64,000 nt of DNA, from the NCBI RefSeq assembly GCF_004342265.1, contig NZ_SMCS01000002.1, positions 620,001 through 684,000 of the forward strand, in the 5' to 3' direction. How positions within the stretch are numbered: the first letter of the stretch is position 1; every line of letters starts with the position of its first letter. This stretch comes from Luteibacter rhizovicinus. Its GTDB lineage: Bacteria; Pseudomonadota; Gammaproteobacteria; Xanthomonadales; Rhodanobacteraceae. Below the pieces are notes generated by a model, which saw only the letters and a program-made list of their open reading frames with translations, was not told where the DNA came from and ran no database searches. Positions 37,458-47,088 of this stretch are shown here, in pieces. The translations under genes were made by a program, and so were the position numbers.

Positions 37458-38435
37458 ATGCGCCGCCTCCTGCTCCGCTCCCTGTGGTTCGCACCGCTGC
37501 TGGTCATCGCACTGGCGGCTGGCTGCGGCAAGAAAGAAACGCCCGCCACACCGGAAACCAGCTCACCGGAAGAAACCGTTCGCGCATCGCTGGTCCTGTT
37601 GCGCGACGGACAGTTCGACGCCTTCTGGCAACACGCGCTGCCGCCTGCCGATTACCGCGACCTCAAAGCCGACTGGCCGAAGCGCGATGCGGCGAACGAA
37701 CCGCTTACCGCCGATGACCGCGAACGATTCGCTACCGGCGTAAAGCGACTCACCGAAGCGGACGCCGAGAAAAAACTCTTCGCCAGCCTGAAGCCGACGC
37801 TGATCCAGTACGACCGCGAATACAAAGACCAGATGATCCTGACCCTGGGTATCTTCCAGTCGATGGCCATCACCGCCATCGATCAGGCGAAGGACCTGAC
37901 CTTGTCCCAGAAGCGCCAGTTACGCGACGCGCTGGTCATCCTCAATCCCTGGGCCCAGACGGTGCCCTGGGGAGACCAGGCCAAGGCGAAGGAGGCGATC
38001 GCGATCGTTACCGACACGGCCCGCAAGCTGAACCTGTCGACGCCCGAAGACATGCGCACGATGGATTTCGACACCAGCATGAAACGTTACGCGATCGTCT
38101 GGAGCGGCCTGAAGCGCACGCTGGACGTTTACGGTCTGTCGCTGGACAAAAGCTTCGATTCGGTCGCGGTGGACACGCTGGAGAACGGCGGCGGCTCCGC
38201 CCACGTCAAGATCCGCTACACCTTGCTGGACAAGCCGATGGAGACCGAGGCCACCCTCGTACAGCTCGATGGCCGCTGGTACGACAGCGACATGCTTCAG
38301 AGCGTTCGCGAACAGCACGCCCGCCTGATGCCCCCCGCGACGCCCGCGCCCACAACCAGCGCGCCGCTGCCGGCACCCGCCAGTTCCGTACCCTCCACTG
38401 CCGGTGCGCCGGTAGCGGACGCACCCCGCCATTGA
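37458..38435 (+). CDS. Putative lipoprotein, unknown function
   Basis: A 325-residue protein with an N-terminal signal and lipobox (IALAAGC, Cys23), so it is probably anchored to the envelope. The middle part (about 35-290) shows no family I recognise; it is acidic and helix-rich. The last about 35 residues are proline/alanine/threonine-rich and probably disordered. ATG 37458 gives a clean signal peptide. It is separated from plsB by 26 bases in the same direction and could be co-transcribed. Confidence 0.72.
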   Translation: MRRLLLRSLWFAPLLVIALAAGCGKKETPATPETSSPEETVRASLVLLRDGQFDAFWQHALPPADYRDLKADWPKRDAANEPLTADDRERFATGVKRLTEADAEKKLFASLKPTLIQYDREYKDQMILTLGIFQSMAITAIDQAKDLTLSQKRQLRDALVILNPWAQTVPWGDQAKAKEAIAIVTDTARKLNLSTPEDMRTMDFDTSMKRYAIVWSGLKRTLDVYGLSLDKSFDSVAVDTLENGGGSAHVKIRYTLLDKPMETEATLVQLDGRWYDSDMLQSVREQHARLMPPATPAPTTSAPLPAPASSVPSTAGAPVADAPRH

Positions 38436-38461
38436 GGCCTTACAATGCAAGGATGCCTGAC

Positions 38462-41056
38462 ATGTCTATGACTTCGGACCCGCACGTCCCGCGCGCGCGA
38501 TCCCCCTGGTGGTTCAACCTGCTGGGGCGCCTCCTCGAACCCTGGGTCCGCATCAAGCGGGAACCTTCGGAACCCGCGAGCCTGCTCAATAGCCAGACCG
38601 CCGTCTGCTACGCCATCGAACGCGACGGCGTGTCCGATGCGCTGATCCTGGAGCGCGCCTGCCGCGAGGCTGGCATGCCCAGCCCCATGCAGATACTGAA
38701 TCTGCCCGGCCGCCGCCGTCGTTCGGTGTTTTCGCTGAGCCGCCGCCAGGGCTGGCTGTTCGGGCGTACTGACTCGCGCGGACCCAAGGAACCCATCGGA
38801 CAGCTCATCCAGGCTCTGGAAGATGCACCCGAGCGCGATATCCAGGTCGTACCCGTCTCGATTTACGTCGGCCGCGCGCCCAACCGCGAGAGCGGCTGGT
38901 TCAGCGTGCTGTTCGCGGAAAACTGGATCGTCGTCGGCCGCTTCCGGCGCATGCTCGCGCTGCTGTTGAACGGTCGCGACACCGTCGTGCATTTCTCCCC
39001 GCCCGTCTCGCTGCGCAGCGTGCTCGGCGAATCGCATGGCCTGACGCCCGAGCGGCTCACGCGCAAGATCGCCCGCGTATTGCGCACGCACTTTCGCCGT
39101 ATCCGCGCCGCGGTAATCGGACCGGACCTGTCGCATAAGCGCACCGTGGTCGATTCCGTCCTGAATGCCGAACCGGTACGCGCGGCGATCGCAGCCACCG
39201 CCGCCAGGGAAAATATCCCGCTGACGAAAGCGGCGCGGCGCGCTCGCGACTTCGCGCTGGAAATCGCGGCGGATTATTCGCATCCGGTCGTACGATCCAC
39301 GTCATTCCTGTTATCGAATTTCTGGAACAAGCTTTACGACGGCATCGCCATGCATCACTTCGACAAGGCGCGCGCCGCGGCGCCCGGCCATGAAGTGGTC
39401 TACGTACCCTGCCATCGCAGCCATGCCGACTATCTGCTGCTGTCTTACCAGTTGCATCAGTCCGGTGTGGTACCGCCGCATATCGCCGCGGGCGTGAATC
39501 TGAACCTGCCCGTCATCGGCCCCATCCTCCGTCGCGGCGGCGCGTTCTTCCTGCGCCGCAGCTTCAAGGGCAACGCGATGTACTCGGTGGTGTTCAACGA
39601 ATACCTCGCGCAGCTGGTCGATCGCGGCGTACCGCTCGAATACTTCATCGAAGGCGGACGTTCGCGCACGGGTCGCCTGCTGGCGCCGCGGGCCGGCATG
39701 CTGGTGATGACGGTCCGAGCGTTCCTTCGCGCACCGCGTCGCCCGGTCCTGTTCCAGCCCGTATACATCGGCTACGAGAAGCTGATGGAAGGCAAATCGT
39801 ACGCTGGCGAACTGTCCGGCAAGCCCAAGGAAAAGGAATCGCTGCTGGGGCTGGTTCGCGGCCTGAAGGTGCTGCGTCAGCGCTATGGCCATGTCACGCT
39901 GAATTTCGGCGAACCTATCGAACTGAACCCGCTGCTGGATGCCGCCGCACCGGACTGGCGTGGCGTCGGCGGCGATCCGGACGCCAAGCCCGAGTGGCTG
40001 AACTCCGTGGTCGACGATCTGGCCGAGCGCATCCTGATCAACATCAACCGCGCGGCGGACGTCAATCCGATCAACCTGCTCGCACTGGCCCTGCTGGCCA
40101 CGCCCAAGCACGCCATGGCCGAGAACGACCTGCTCGCGCAGCTCGACCTCATGAAAGCCATGATGGTCGAGCTGCCCTATTCCGACCGGGTCACGGTCAC
40201 GCCGATGAATCCGGCCGGCATCATCGCCTATGGCGAACAGATGGGCTGGATCCGGCGCGTACGCCATCCCCTGGGCGACGTACTGGTCGCTGAAGGCGAA
40301 CAGGCCACGCTGCTTTCGTACTTCCGCAACAACGTCCTGCACCTAAATGCCAGCGCGGCATGGGTCGCAACCTGCTTCCTCAACAATCGGCGCATGTCGC
40401 GTTCGTCGGTGTTGCGCCTGGGCCGCATCATCTATCCGTTTATCCAGGGCGAGCTGTTCCTCCCGTGGAACGACGAAGGCTTCGGCCAGCAGCTTCACGA
40501 AACCATCGATTTCTTCGTACGTCGCGGCATCCTGGAATCCAACGGCGAGGGACGTCTGCTCGAACGCGGCCCCGGTCAGGACGATGGCGCCTACCAGCTA
40601 CGCGTGATTGCCCGAAGCATGTTGCAGGCATTCGAGCGCTATTACATCGCGATTGCTGCGCTGGTGAAAAACGGTCCGCATACGCTCACGGCGGCCGAGC
40701 TGGAAAACGCGTGCACGCTCACGGCGCAGCGGCTCAGCCTGCTCAACGAGCTATCGGCACCTGAGTTCTTCGACAAGGCACTCTTCCGCGGCTTCATCCA
40801 GAAGTTGCGCGAAGCGCGTATCGTCTGGACCGACGACGACGGTAAGCTCGATTTCGACGCGGTCCTGGAAGACATGGTGCGCGACGCGCGAGTGATCCTC
40901 GCACGCGAGATACGTCATTCCATCCTGAAGATCACGCCGGGCGGCGAAAACGATCGCGATCTGGATGCGCGGCCGCCGACCGATCCGGGCGCGACCAGTA
41001 CCAGCGACTCACTGCACGAAAGACACGTGGCGGCCGAGCGGGAACGGCATTCGTGA
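38462..41056 (+). CDS. plsB: Glycerol-3-phosphate 1-O-acyltransferase
   Basis: Acylates sn-glycerol 3-phosphate at position 1, the first step of phospholipid synthesis, at the inner membrane; GpsA makes its substrate. The 864-residue product has the PlsB-type long N-terminus, the HX4D active site (CHRSHADYLL, about residue 318), GAFFLRRSFKGN, the FIEGGRSRTGR block and VYIGYEKLMEG. Three ATGs lie at the 5' end (38453, 38462 and 38468); 38462 has AAGGA eight bases upstream, so it is chosen. A TACAAT hexamer lies at about 38441. Confidence 0.94.
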   Translation: MSMTSDPHVPRARSPWWFNLLGRLLEPWVRIKREPSEPASLLNSQTAVCYAIERDGVSDALILERACREAGMPSPMQILNLPGRRRRSVFSLSRRQGWLFGRTDSRGPKEPIGQLIQALEDAPERDIQVVPVSIYVGRAPNRESGWFSVLFAENWIVVGRFRRMLALLLNGRDTVVHFSPPVSLRSVLGESHGLTPERLTRKIARVLRTHFRRIRAAVIGPDLSHKRTVVDSVLNAEPVRAAIAATAARENIPLTKAARRARDFALEIAADYSHPVVRSTSFLLSNFWNKLYDGIAMHHFDKARAAAPGHEVVYVPCHRSHADYLLLSYQLHQSGVVPPHIAAGVNLNLPVIGPILRRGGAFFLRRSFKGNAMYSVVFNEYLAQLVDRGVPLEYFIEGGRSRTGRLLAPRAGMLVMTVRAFLRAPRRPVLFQPVYIGYEKLMEGKSYAGELSGKPKEKESLLGLVRGLKVLRQRYGHVTLNFGEPIELNPLLDAAAPDWRGVGGDPDAKPEWLNSVVDDLAERILININRAADVNPINLLALALLATPKHAMAENDLLAQLDLMKAMMVELPYSDRVTVTPMNPAGIIAYGEQMGWIRRVRHPLGDVLVAEGEQATLLSYFRNNVLHLNASAAWVATCFLNNRRMSRSSVLRLGRIIYPFIQGELFLPWNDEGFGQQLHETIDFFVRRGILESNGEGRLLERGPGQDDGAYQLRVIARSMLQAFERYYIAIAALVKNGPHTLTAAELENACTLTAQRLSLLNELSAPEFFDKALFRGFIQKLREARIVWTDDDGKLDFDAVLEDMVRDARVILAREIRHSILKITPGGENDRDLDARPPTDPGATSTSDSLHERHVAAERERHS

Positions 41057-41086
41057 TGGGTTTTCGCGTCACCGCTTCGTTGGCTA

Positions 41087-41109
41087 TCGCGCTCGAGAGC
41101 GCTCCTACA
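41087..41109. repeat. Single REP-like sequence
   Basis: The sequence TCGCGCTCGAGAGCGCTCCTACA lies between plsB and ubiE and is one more member of the TGTAGGAGCGC class, here in the reverse orientation. Confidence 0.6.
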
Positions 41110-41130
41110 TTCACTTATTGAAGTCCGACC

Positions 41131-41889
41131 ATGACCGACGACAAGAACACCGGCACAACCCATTTCGGCTTTCGCGACGTGCCCGTCGACGACAAGCAGA
41201 AGCTCGTCGGCCAGGTCTTCACCTCGGTCGCGCGCAACTACGATCTGATGAACGACCTGATGTCGTTCGGCATTCATCGCCTGTGGAAGCGTCACTTCGT
41301 GGCGGTCAGCGGTGTGCGGCGCGGCGATCGCGTACTCGATCTGGCCGGCGGCACGGGCGACATCGCCGCGCTGTTGAAGCCGGTGGTCGGCGCGGAAGGC
41401 GAGGTCGTTGTCGGCGATATCAACGCCGCGATGCTGGGTGTGGGTCGCGACCGCCTCACGGATCGCGGGCTCGTTTCCGGCCTGCGTTGGGCCCAGATGA
41501 ACGCCGAGGCGCTGCCCTTTCCGGATGCGAGTTTCGACGCCGTGACCATCGCCTTCGGCCTGCGCAACGTTACGGATAAGGACAAAGCGCTGGCCGACAT
41601 GTGTCGCATCCTGAAACCCGGCGGCCGCGCACTTGTGCTGGAATTCTCGAAAGTGAAGAGCCCGCTCTTCAGCAAGCTCTACGACGTGCACTCGTTCAAG
41701 ATCCTGCCGAAGCTCGGCAGCCTGTTCGCAGGCGACGCTAACAGCTACCAGTACCTCGCCGAATCCATCCGCAAGCATCCGGATCAGGAAACGTTGAAGG
41801 GCATGATGCTGCGCGCGGGCTTCGGGCATGTGGAGGTGCGCAACCTGACGAATGGCATCGTGGCGATTCATCGGGCTTATAAGCTCTAA
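41131..41889 (+). CDS. ubiE: Ubiquinone/menaquinone biosynthesis C-methyltransferase
   Basis: SAM-dependent C-methyltransferase of quinone synthesis, acting on 2-polyprenyl-6-methoxy-benzoquinol (and on demethylmenaquinone where present). The 252-residue product has the UbiE start region [20 protein letters not shown] and the motif [15 protein letters not shown], plus [15 protein letters not shown] and [11 protein letters not shown]. The ATG at 41131 is well placed. The gene is followed by a 354-bp gap that has only repeats. Confidence 0.95.
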   Translation: MTDDKNTGTTHFGFRDVPVDDKQKLVGQVFTSVARNYDLMNDLMSFGIHRLWKRHFVAVSGVRRGDRVLDLAGGTGDIAALLKPVVGAEGEVVVGDINAAMLGVGRDRLTDRGLVSGLRWAQMNAEALPFPDASFDAVTIAFGLRNVTDKDKALADMCRILKPGGRALVLEFSKVKSPLFSKLYDVHSFKILPKLGSLFAGDANSYQYLAESIRKHPDQETLKGMMLRAGFGHVEVRNLTNGIVAIHRAYKL

Positions 41890-41920
41890 ATCACCACGAA
41901 GCCGACGTATCGCCCGCTCC

Positions 41921-42066
41921 CCCTCATCGTCATTCCCGCGCACACGGGAATCCGCAGCGTCATGGCCCAGATGAGCGACGACACCACACTGCAAGATCAC
42001 GCGAAGTAACCGCCAGCCACACGTGGCCGCTGCGGATCCCGGCGTGCGCGGGAATGACGGTGAGGG
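41921..42066. repeat. Dispersed inverted repeat (CGTCATTCCCGCG class)
   Basis: A left arm (41921-41957) and right arm (42030-42066), about 37 bases each, are inverted copies with a few mismatches: CGTCATTCCCGCGCACACGGG...CCGCAG and its complement. Elements starting CGTCATTCCCGCG are common intergenic repeats in proteobacteria. The gap from 41890 to 42243 has no gene that I can support; the rest shows nothing notable except a possible promoter region before the peptidase. Confidence 0.75.
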
Positions 42067-42243
42067 TACGCAAACGTCGTTTGAACCCGTGACGGGAAGG
42101 TATGCGAGCGCCGCGCGAGGCGCGAGCAGGGATCGAACTGGTGCAGGTGCTGCACAGGGCGTGTCCCAGAGGCAACGACCGGCACACGTCCCTCTCGGCA
42201 TGCAGTGGCATACTTGGACCTTTCCACCATCGGATCGCCCTCG

Positions 42244-44100
42244 ATGCGCCTGCTTCCCCTCTTCGCACTGACCCTGGTCTTCCCGGCCGTGGCCCTCGCC
42301 GCCGACCCGCACAGCTACGCCCAGCCGGCGAAGGTGCGGGTGACGCATCTCGACCTCGACCTCAAGGTCGATTTCGCCCAGCGCCAGCTCGACGGCGGCG
42401 CGACACTGAAGCTCGACTGGAAGGACGCGAAAGCGAAGGACCTCGTCCTCGACACCCGCGACCTGAAGATCGCGAGCGTGGAAGCCGTCGGCACCGATGG
42501 CAAGACGCAGCCGCTGAAGTTCGCGCTGGCACCGCGCGACAAGGAACTGGGCAGCAAGCTCACGATTCAGGCACCGCAGCACCCCGCGCAGGTACGCATC
42601 GTCTACACGACGGTGCCCGAGGCTTCCGGCCTGCAGTGGCTACCGCCCGAGCAGACCGCGGACAAGAAGCTGCCCTTCATGTTCTCGCAGTCCGAATCGA
42701 TCCACGCGCGCTCGTGGGTGCCGTTGCAGGATTCGCCGGCCATCCGCTTCACCTATAACGCGCATGTCACCGCGCCCAAGGACGTGCGCGTCGTCATGAG
42801 CGCGCTCAACGATGCGAAGCATCCGCTGGACGGCGACTTCACGTTCGCGCAGCCGCATCCGATTCCGTCCTATCTGCTCGCGATCGCCGCCGGCGGTATC
42901 GACGTGCGCGAAACCGGTCCGCGCAGCGCCGTCTACGCCGAACCCAGCGTGGTGGCGAAAGCCGCGCACGAATTCGAGGACACCGAAAAGCTCATTGCCA
43001 CGACCGAAAAGCTCTACGGTCCGTATGCATGGGGCCGCTACGACATTCTCGTGCTGCCACCGTCGTTCCCGTACGGCGGCATGGAAAATCCGAACATGAC
43101 GTTCGCGACACCGACCGTGCTGGTCGGCGACAAGAGCCTCGTATCGCTGGTATCGCACGAACTCGCGCATTCCTGGTCGGGCAACCTGGTGACAAGCGCC
43201 GCATGGCGCGACATCTGGCTCAACGAAGGCTTCACCACCTACGTTCAGGGCCGTATCACCGAAGCCGTCTATGGCAAGACGCTCGCCGACGAAGAAGCAT
43301 TGCTATCGGCGCGCGCGCTGCAGAAGTCCATTGGCGAAATGTCCGCGAATTCGCAGAAATTGACGCCCGATCCGCGCGGCGTCGGCGCCGACGATTCGCT
43401 TTCGTCCGTCGCGTACGACAAGGGCTCGTGGTTCCTGCGCACGCTGGAGCAGCGCTTCGGTCGCGAAACCTTCGATGCTTACCTGCGCGGCTACTTCGAT
43501 CATTTCGCGTTCCAGAGCATCGACACCGACACGATGTTCGCGTACCTGAAAACCAATCTACTCGACAAATATCCGGGCAAGATGAGCGAGGCCGAAGCGC
43601 GTGCATGGATCTGGCAGCCGGGCATCCCGAAGGACGCGCCGCTTCCTACGTCGCCGCGCTTCGACGGTATCGACAAGCAGCGCACCGACTTCCTTGCCGG
43701 CAAGCTCGCCGCCGACAAACTGGATGCAAAGACATGGAATACCCAGGAATGGATGTTCTTCCTCGATCGCCTGCCCGACGTAACGCCGCTGGAAAAGATC
43801 AAGGAAATCGACGCGGCATGGCATCTCACCGGTACGCCTAACGCCGAAATCGGTATGCGCTGGTACGTGCACGCCATCGCGGCGGGCGACAAGGATGTCT
43901 GGACGGCCGCCGGCGAACACATGGCCCGTATCGGACGCCTGTACCTGACGACGCCGGTCTACAGGGCATTCGCGAAGACGCCGGAAGGCCTGGCATTCGC
44001 CGAAGGCATCTACGCCAAAGCGAAGTCCGGCTACCACCCGATGACGCAGGGCGCGGTGGAAGGCATCTTCGCCAAGGCGAAGAAAGCGCAAGCAAAGTAA
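42244..44100 (+). CDS. M1 family aminopeptidase (leukotriene A4 hydrolase-like)
   Basis: A 618-residue exported zinc aminopeptidase. A signal peptide (MRLLPLFALTLVFPAVALA) is followed by an N-terminal beta-domain. The substrate motif is GGMENPN (about residue 277, in place of GxMEN), the zinc motif is HELAHSW (about 304) with the third ligand in NEGFTTY (about 326). The C-terminal about 150 residues match the LTA4H-type helical domain, ending with KAKSGYHPMTQGAVEGI. Its likely role is peptide digestion in the periplasm; E. coli PepN-type enzymes differ in length. ATG 42244 gives the signal peptide. Confidence 0.9.
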   Translation: MRLLPLFALTLVFPAVALAADPHSYAQPAKVRVTHLDLDLKVDFAQRQLDGGATLKLDWKDAKAKDLVLDTRDLKIASVEAVGTDGKTQPLKFALAPRDKELGSKLTIQAPQHPAQVRIVYTTVPEASGLQWLPPEQTADKKLPFMFSQSESIHARSWVPLQDSPAIRFTYNAHVTAPKDVRVVMSALNDAKHPLDGDFTFAQPHPIPSYLLAIAAGGIDVRETGPRSAVYAEPSVVAKAAHEFEDTEKLIATTEKLYGPYAWGRYDILVLPPSFPYGGMENPNMTFATPTVLVGDKSLVSLVSHELAHSWSGNLVTSAAWRDIWLNEGFTTYVQGRITEAVYGKTLADEEALLSARALQKSIGEMSANSQKLTPDPRGVGADDSLSSVAYDKGSWFLRTLEQRFGRETFDAYLRGYFDHFAFQSIDTDTMFAYLKTNLLDKYPGKMSEAEARAWIWQPGIPKDAPLPTSPRFDGIDKQRTDFLAGKLAADKLDAKTWNTQEWMFFLDRLPDVTPLEKIKEIDAAWHLTGTPNAEIGMRWYVHAIAAGDKDVWTAAGEHMARIGRLYLTTPVYRAFAKTPEGLAFAEGIYAKAKSGYHPMTQGAVEGIFAKAKKAQAK

Positions 44101-44111
44101 GTAAGGCAGAC

Positions 44112-44136
44112 GGGCGGCGCCTTGATTGCGCCGCCC
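44112..44136 (+). other. GC-rich hairpin between peptidase and hydrolase genes
   Basis: A perfect 9-bp inverted repeat (GGGCGGCGC/GCGCCGCCC) around a seven-base loop. There is no T-run after it, so it may stabilise the upstream message rather than terminate transcription. Confidence 0.5.
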
Positions 44137-44179
44137 TCCTCCCGCATCTCGCGGGACATCCATCAAGAAAGACCGACTC

Positions 44180-45178
44180 ATGGCAAAGCCACTTCCCGTC
44201 GTCAAAACCGATTCACGGCCGCTCTGGAAGCGGCTGCTGCTGCGTCGGCTGAAATTCCTCGTCGTGGTGGCCGCCGTACTTGGCGTGGGCTTCGGCGGCG
44301 TCTACCTGTTCGCACCCCAGCTATTGGTGAAGGCCGACTACGCCCGCCTGGCGATGGCGGCGCATCTGGAAAAGCACTCGGTGCAGGCGGGCGATACCAA
44401 CTGGACGTACTACGAGGGCGGTCAGGGTCCGACGATCGTACTGCTTCACGGTTTCGCGGCGCGCAAGGAAGTCTGGCTGGAATCCGCGAAGGAGATGACC
44501 AACCACTTCCACGTCATCATTCCCGACCTGCCCGGCTGGGGTGAGTCGTCGCGCCTGACGGATGGCAATTACAACATCGACGCCCAGGCGGCCCGACTCG
44601 ATGCCTTCTTCAGCACGCTCAATATGAAGGGCTTCATGCTGGTCGGCCATTCGATGGGCGGTGCCATCGCGGGCGTCTACGCCGCGGAGCATCCCGAGCG
44701 CATCGCCAGCCTCGTGCTGATGGATTCGCTGGGCCTGACGTTCAAGGAAAACGACTTCGCGCGCGAGGCGCTGGCGGGCAAGGATCCCTTTATCTTCGAC
44801 GACCGTGCAAGCTTCGAAAAAGCCAACGAACTCGCCTTCCTGCATCCGCAAAATGTCCCCGGTCGCGTGGCCGATGTGTTCATCAAGGAAAACCAGAACG
44901 ACCGCGCGTTCATCGAGCGCACGTTCAATCAGCTCAGGGACAAGTCCCAGTCGCTCGCACTGGACCCGCTGATCGGCAAGCTGACGATGCCGGTACTCGG
45001 CGTGTGGTGCCACGACGACAAGATCATCGACGTTTCCGCGCTGGAAACCCTGCGCAACGGACTCAAGTCGTCGCCGTCGATCTCCGCGACCGTGCTCAAC
45101 GGCTGCAACCATATGCCGATGATGGAACGTCCGACGGAGACCGCGCAGATTCTTACGGGATTTGCGATCGCGCATTAA
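44180..45178 (+). CDS. Alpha/beta-fold hydrolase, membrane-anchored
   Basis: A 332-residue hydrolase with one N-terminal membrane segment (about 25-46), so the catalytic domain probably sits at the outer face of the inner membrane. The nucleophile elbow is GHSMGG (Ser near residue 160), the acid is probably the Asp in WCHDDKIID and the base is His in NHMPMME. The oxyanion region LLHGFAARKEVW is typical. The substrate class (lipid, ester or haloalkane) cannot be read from the sequence. ATG 44180 begins MAKPLPVVKTD. Confidence 0.86.
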   Translation: MAKPLPVVKTDSRPLWKRLLLRRLKFLVVVAAVLGVGFGGVYLFAPQLLVKADYARLAMAAHLEKHSVQAGDTNWTYYEGGQGPTIVLLHGFAARKEVWLESAKEMTNHFHVIIPDLPGWGESSRLTDGNYNIDAQAARLDAFFSTLNMKGFMLVGHSMGGAIAGVYAAEHPERIASLVLMDSLGLTFKENDFAREALAGKDPFIFDDRASFEKANELAFLHPQNVPGRVADVFIKENQNDRAFIERTFNQLRDKSQSLALDPLIGKLTMPVLGVWCHDDKIIDVSALETLRNGLKSSPSISATVLNGCNHMPMMERPTETAQILTGFAIAH

Positions 45179-45194
45179 GTCGCGAACACCCAAC

Positions 45195-45243
45195 GCGCTC
45201 GAAAGCGCTCCTACAACGGCGTATTGCTGTGTGTAGGAGCGCT
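45195..45243. repeat. REP pair overlapping the end of the metallopeptidase gene
   Basis: AGCGCTCCTACA (45204-45215) and TGTAGGAGCGCT (45232-45243) are inverted copies separated by 16 bases, with a GCGCTCGA extension on the left. The right copy reaches the stop codon of the gene at 45243, so the repeat meets coding sequence there. Confidence 0.7.
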
Positions 45244-46010
45244 CAGTCGGCAACGTCCGCAATCAAACGGTCCAGCTGCGCCTTCATCCCGCTGCCGTTT
45301 ACCCGCAGCCAGTCCCGCTGTTCTTTGTAATCGGGAAGGATGCTCGCGACCCAGTTCCAGAAACGCGGCGAATGGTTGCGCACTTTCAGATGGCACAACT
45401 CATGGACCAGTACGTAGCGCAGGGCGGCCGGCGGAGCGAGCGCCAGGGCAAGGTCCAGGTTGATGCGGTCGCGGGTGTCCAGACTGCCCCACAGGCTCTT
45501 CAGGGGTCGTATGCGCAACGCGGTGGGCGCCGCATTGATCAGCGGCACGTACACCGGCAACCAGCGCGCCACATCGCGCCGGATCTGCATTTCGAAGAAT
45601 GTAGCCAGCAGTCCCCGCGCGAGCATCAATCCGCGCGTATGCGGACGCGGCAACACCAGCGTCAGGTTCTCGCCGTGATGTTCGACTTTCGGATAAGAGC
45701 CTTCGGCCCAATCCAGATCGATCGTTTCGCCGCGTAACGGAAACGACGTGGCATGGCCGACCTTCAGCGCAGGTAACGGCTCGGAGTCGAGGTTGAACTC
45801 GCCGAGCTTCCGCTCCAGCCAGTCGGCGTGATGGCGAAGAAACGCCGTCATCTGTGCCGTATGCGTACCGTTGGGATAGGTAAGTCGCGCGCCTTTGGGC
45901 GTCACCGTCAGGCGCAGGCGACGCGCGCGCGGATGCGCCGCCTTCAGCACGCGAATAGTGCCTCCGGTCGGCGTCGCCAGTTCCAGCCAGTCGCCTTGGT
46001 CGTATGTCAT
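45243..46010 (-). CDS. YgjP-like M48-type metallopeptidase
   Basis: A 255-residue protein of the YgjP/SprT-like family (DUF45). The zinc motif HELCHLK is near residue 206, followed by NHSPRFWNWVASILPDYKE, which is the usual third-ligand region. Members are predicted cytosolic metallopeptidases; their targets are unknown. ATG 46010 (MTYDQGDWLELATP) is used; the frame extends to 46067 without homology. It lies 75 bp after rdgC on the same strand. Confidence 0.85.
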   Translation of the reverse strand: MTYDQGDWLELATPTGGTIRVLKAAHPRARRLRLTVTPKGARLTYPNGTHTAQMTAFLRHHADWLERKLGEFNLDSEPLPALKVGHATSFPLRGETIDLDWAEGSYPKVEHHGENLTLVLPRPHTRGLMLARGLLATFFEMQIRRDVARWLPVYVPLINAAPTALRIRPLKSLWGSLDTRDRINLDLALALAPPAALRYVLVHELCHLKVRNHSPRFWNWVASILPDYKEQRDWLRVNGSGMKAQLDRLIADVAD

Positions 46011-46085
46011 GCCGCCCGTCTCGTGATTATCCGACGACGTCCATACCGTCACATATACACCAACCACCGCGGCACGCCGGAGGAT

Positions 46086-46994
46086 TTACTCCGGGCGCGG
46101 TAGCTTGAACCACTCTTCCAGCTTGCCGAGCAGCCTGTCGAATTCCAGAGCCATCAGGGCGAAGTTGGCATCCATTTCCGCCGCCTGCGATTCGTGGCTG
46201 TCGCCCTGCTCGTCGAGAACCACATCCGTGAATCGGATTTTACGCAGGATCAGGTCTTCGCCGAGCGTGAAAGTGATGCGGTCGTCGAAAATCAGCCCCA
46301 GCTGGAAAACCTGTTTTCCGTTGCGCAAATGCTCCCGAATCTCATCGGTATCGAGATCCTGGCGACGGCAACGGGCAATGGCGCCCGCGGCGGTCGCCGG
46401 ATCGCGCAGTTCGCACTCGTCCCCCAGCGCCAGGCCGGCGGGCAGGTCGCCCGAGGACACCCAATCGGTCATCAGGACGCGGGGCGATTCCTCCGGGGCC
46501 AACGGCACTGCCGGGAAGCTGCCCAGTGCCTCGCGGATCTGGGTAAGCGCGTTCTCAGCGGACTTGCGACTGGAAGTATCGAGCACCAGCCACCCGTGCT
46601 TCTTATCGGCATAGGCGGACATGCGCGAGCTGCGCACGAACGCACGCGGCAGGAGCTCGTTCATCACGTCGTCCTTCATGCGCTTGCGCTCGCGGCCGCT
46701 GATCTTGCGCCCTTCTTCCTCCGCGATTTTCTGCACACGGCGTGACAGTTCATCGTTCACCACGGCGGCCGGGAGGAGTTTGTCCTCGCCGCCGACCGTC
46801 ACCATCGTGTTGTGGCTGACGTTGTGGGTCAGGGCTTCCTCGTTGCGTCCCAGGGGCGAGATGAAGCCCCTGGTGGACATTTCGAGGGGGCCGACGGGAC
46901 GCAGACGATGTTCCGGAAGCGCTTCTTCGAGGCGTTCCAGATCGGCGGCGACGGGGGCGGAAAAGCGAAAGAGCGTCAGATTACGGAAGAACAT
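46086..46994 (-). CDS. rdgC: Recombination-associated protein RdgC
   Basis: A 302-residue ring-forming DNA-binding protein that blocks RecA loading. The start at ATG 46994 (MFFRNLTLFRFSAP) matches the family N-terminus; the open frame continues another 15 codons without homology. Typical segments are ISPLGRNEEALTH, RRVQKIAEEEGRKISGRERK and LLPRAFVRSSRMSAY. It is downstream of the aminotransferase gene by 95 bp on the same strand. Confidence 0.95.
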   Translation of the reverse strand: MFFRNLTLFRFSAPVAADLERLEEALPEHRLRPVGPLEMSTRGFISPLGRNEEALTHNVSHNTMVTVGGEDKLLPAAVVNDELSRRVQKIAEEEGRKISGRERKRMKDDVMNELLPRAFVRSSRMSAYADKKHGWLVLDTSSRKSAENALTQIREALGSFPAVPLAPEESPRVLMTDWVSSGDLPAGLALGDECELRDPATAAGAIARCRRQDLDTDEIREHLRNGKQVFQLGLIFDDRITFTLGEDLILRKIRFTDVVLDEQGDSHESQAAEMDANFALMALEFDRLLGKLEEWFKLPRPE

Positions 46995-47088
46995 GCGTGG
47001 ACGGATCTCGTTCGAATAGGTGACCGGAACGGACGGCATGCGCCCGTTCGCGGATGGACCCCCTCAAGGAAGGGGATCGGCTCTGGAT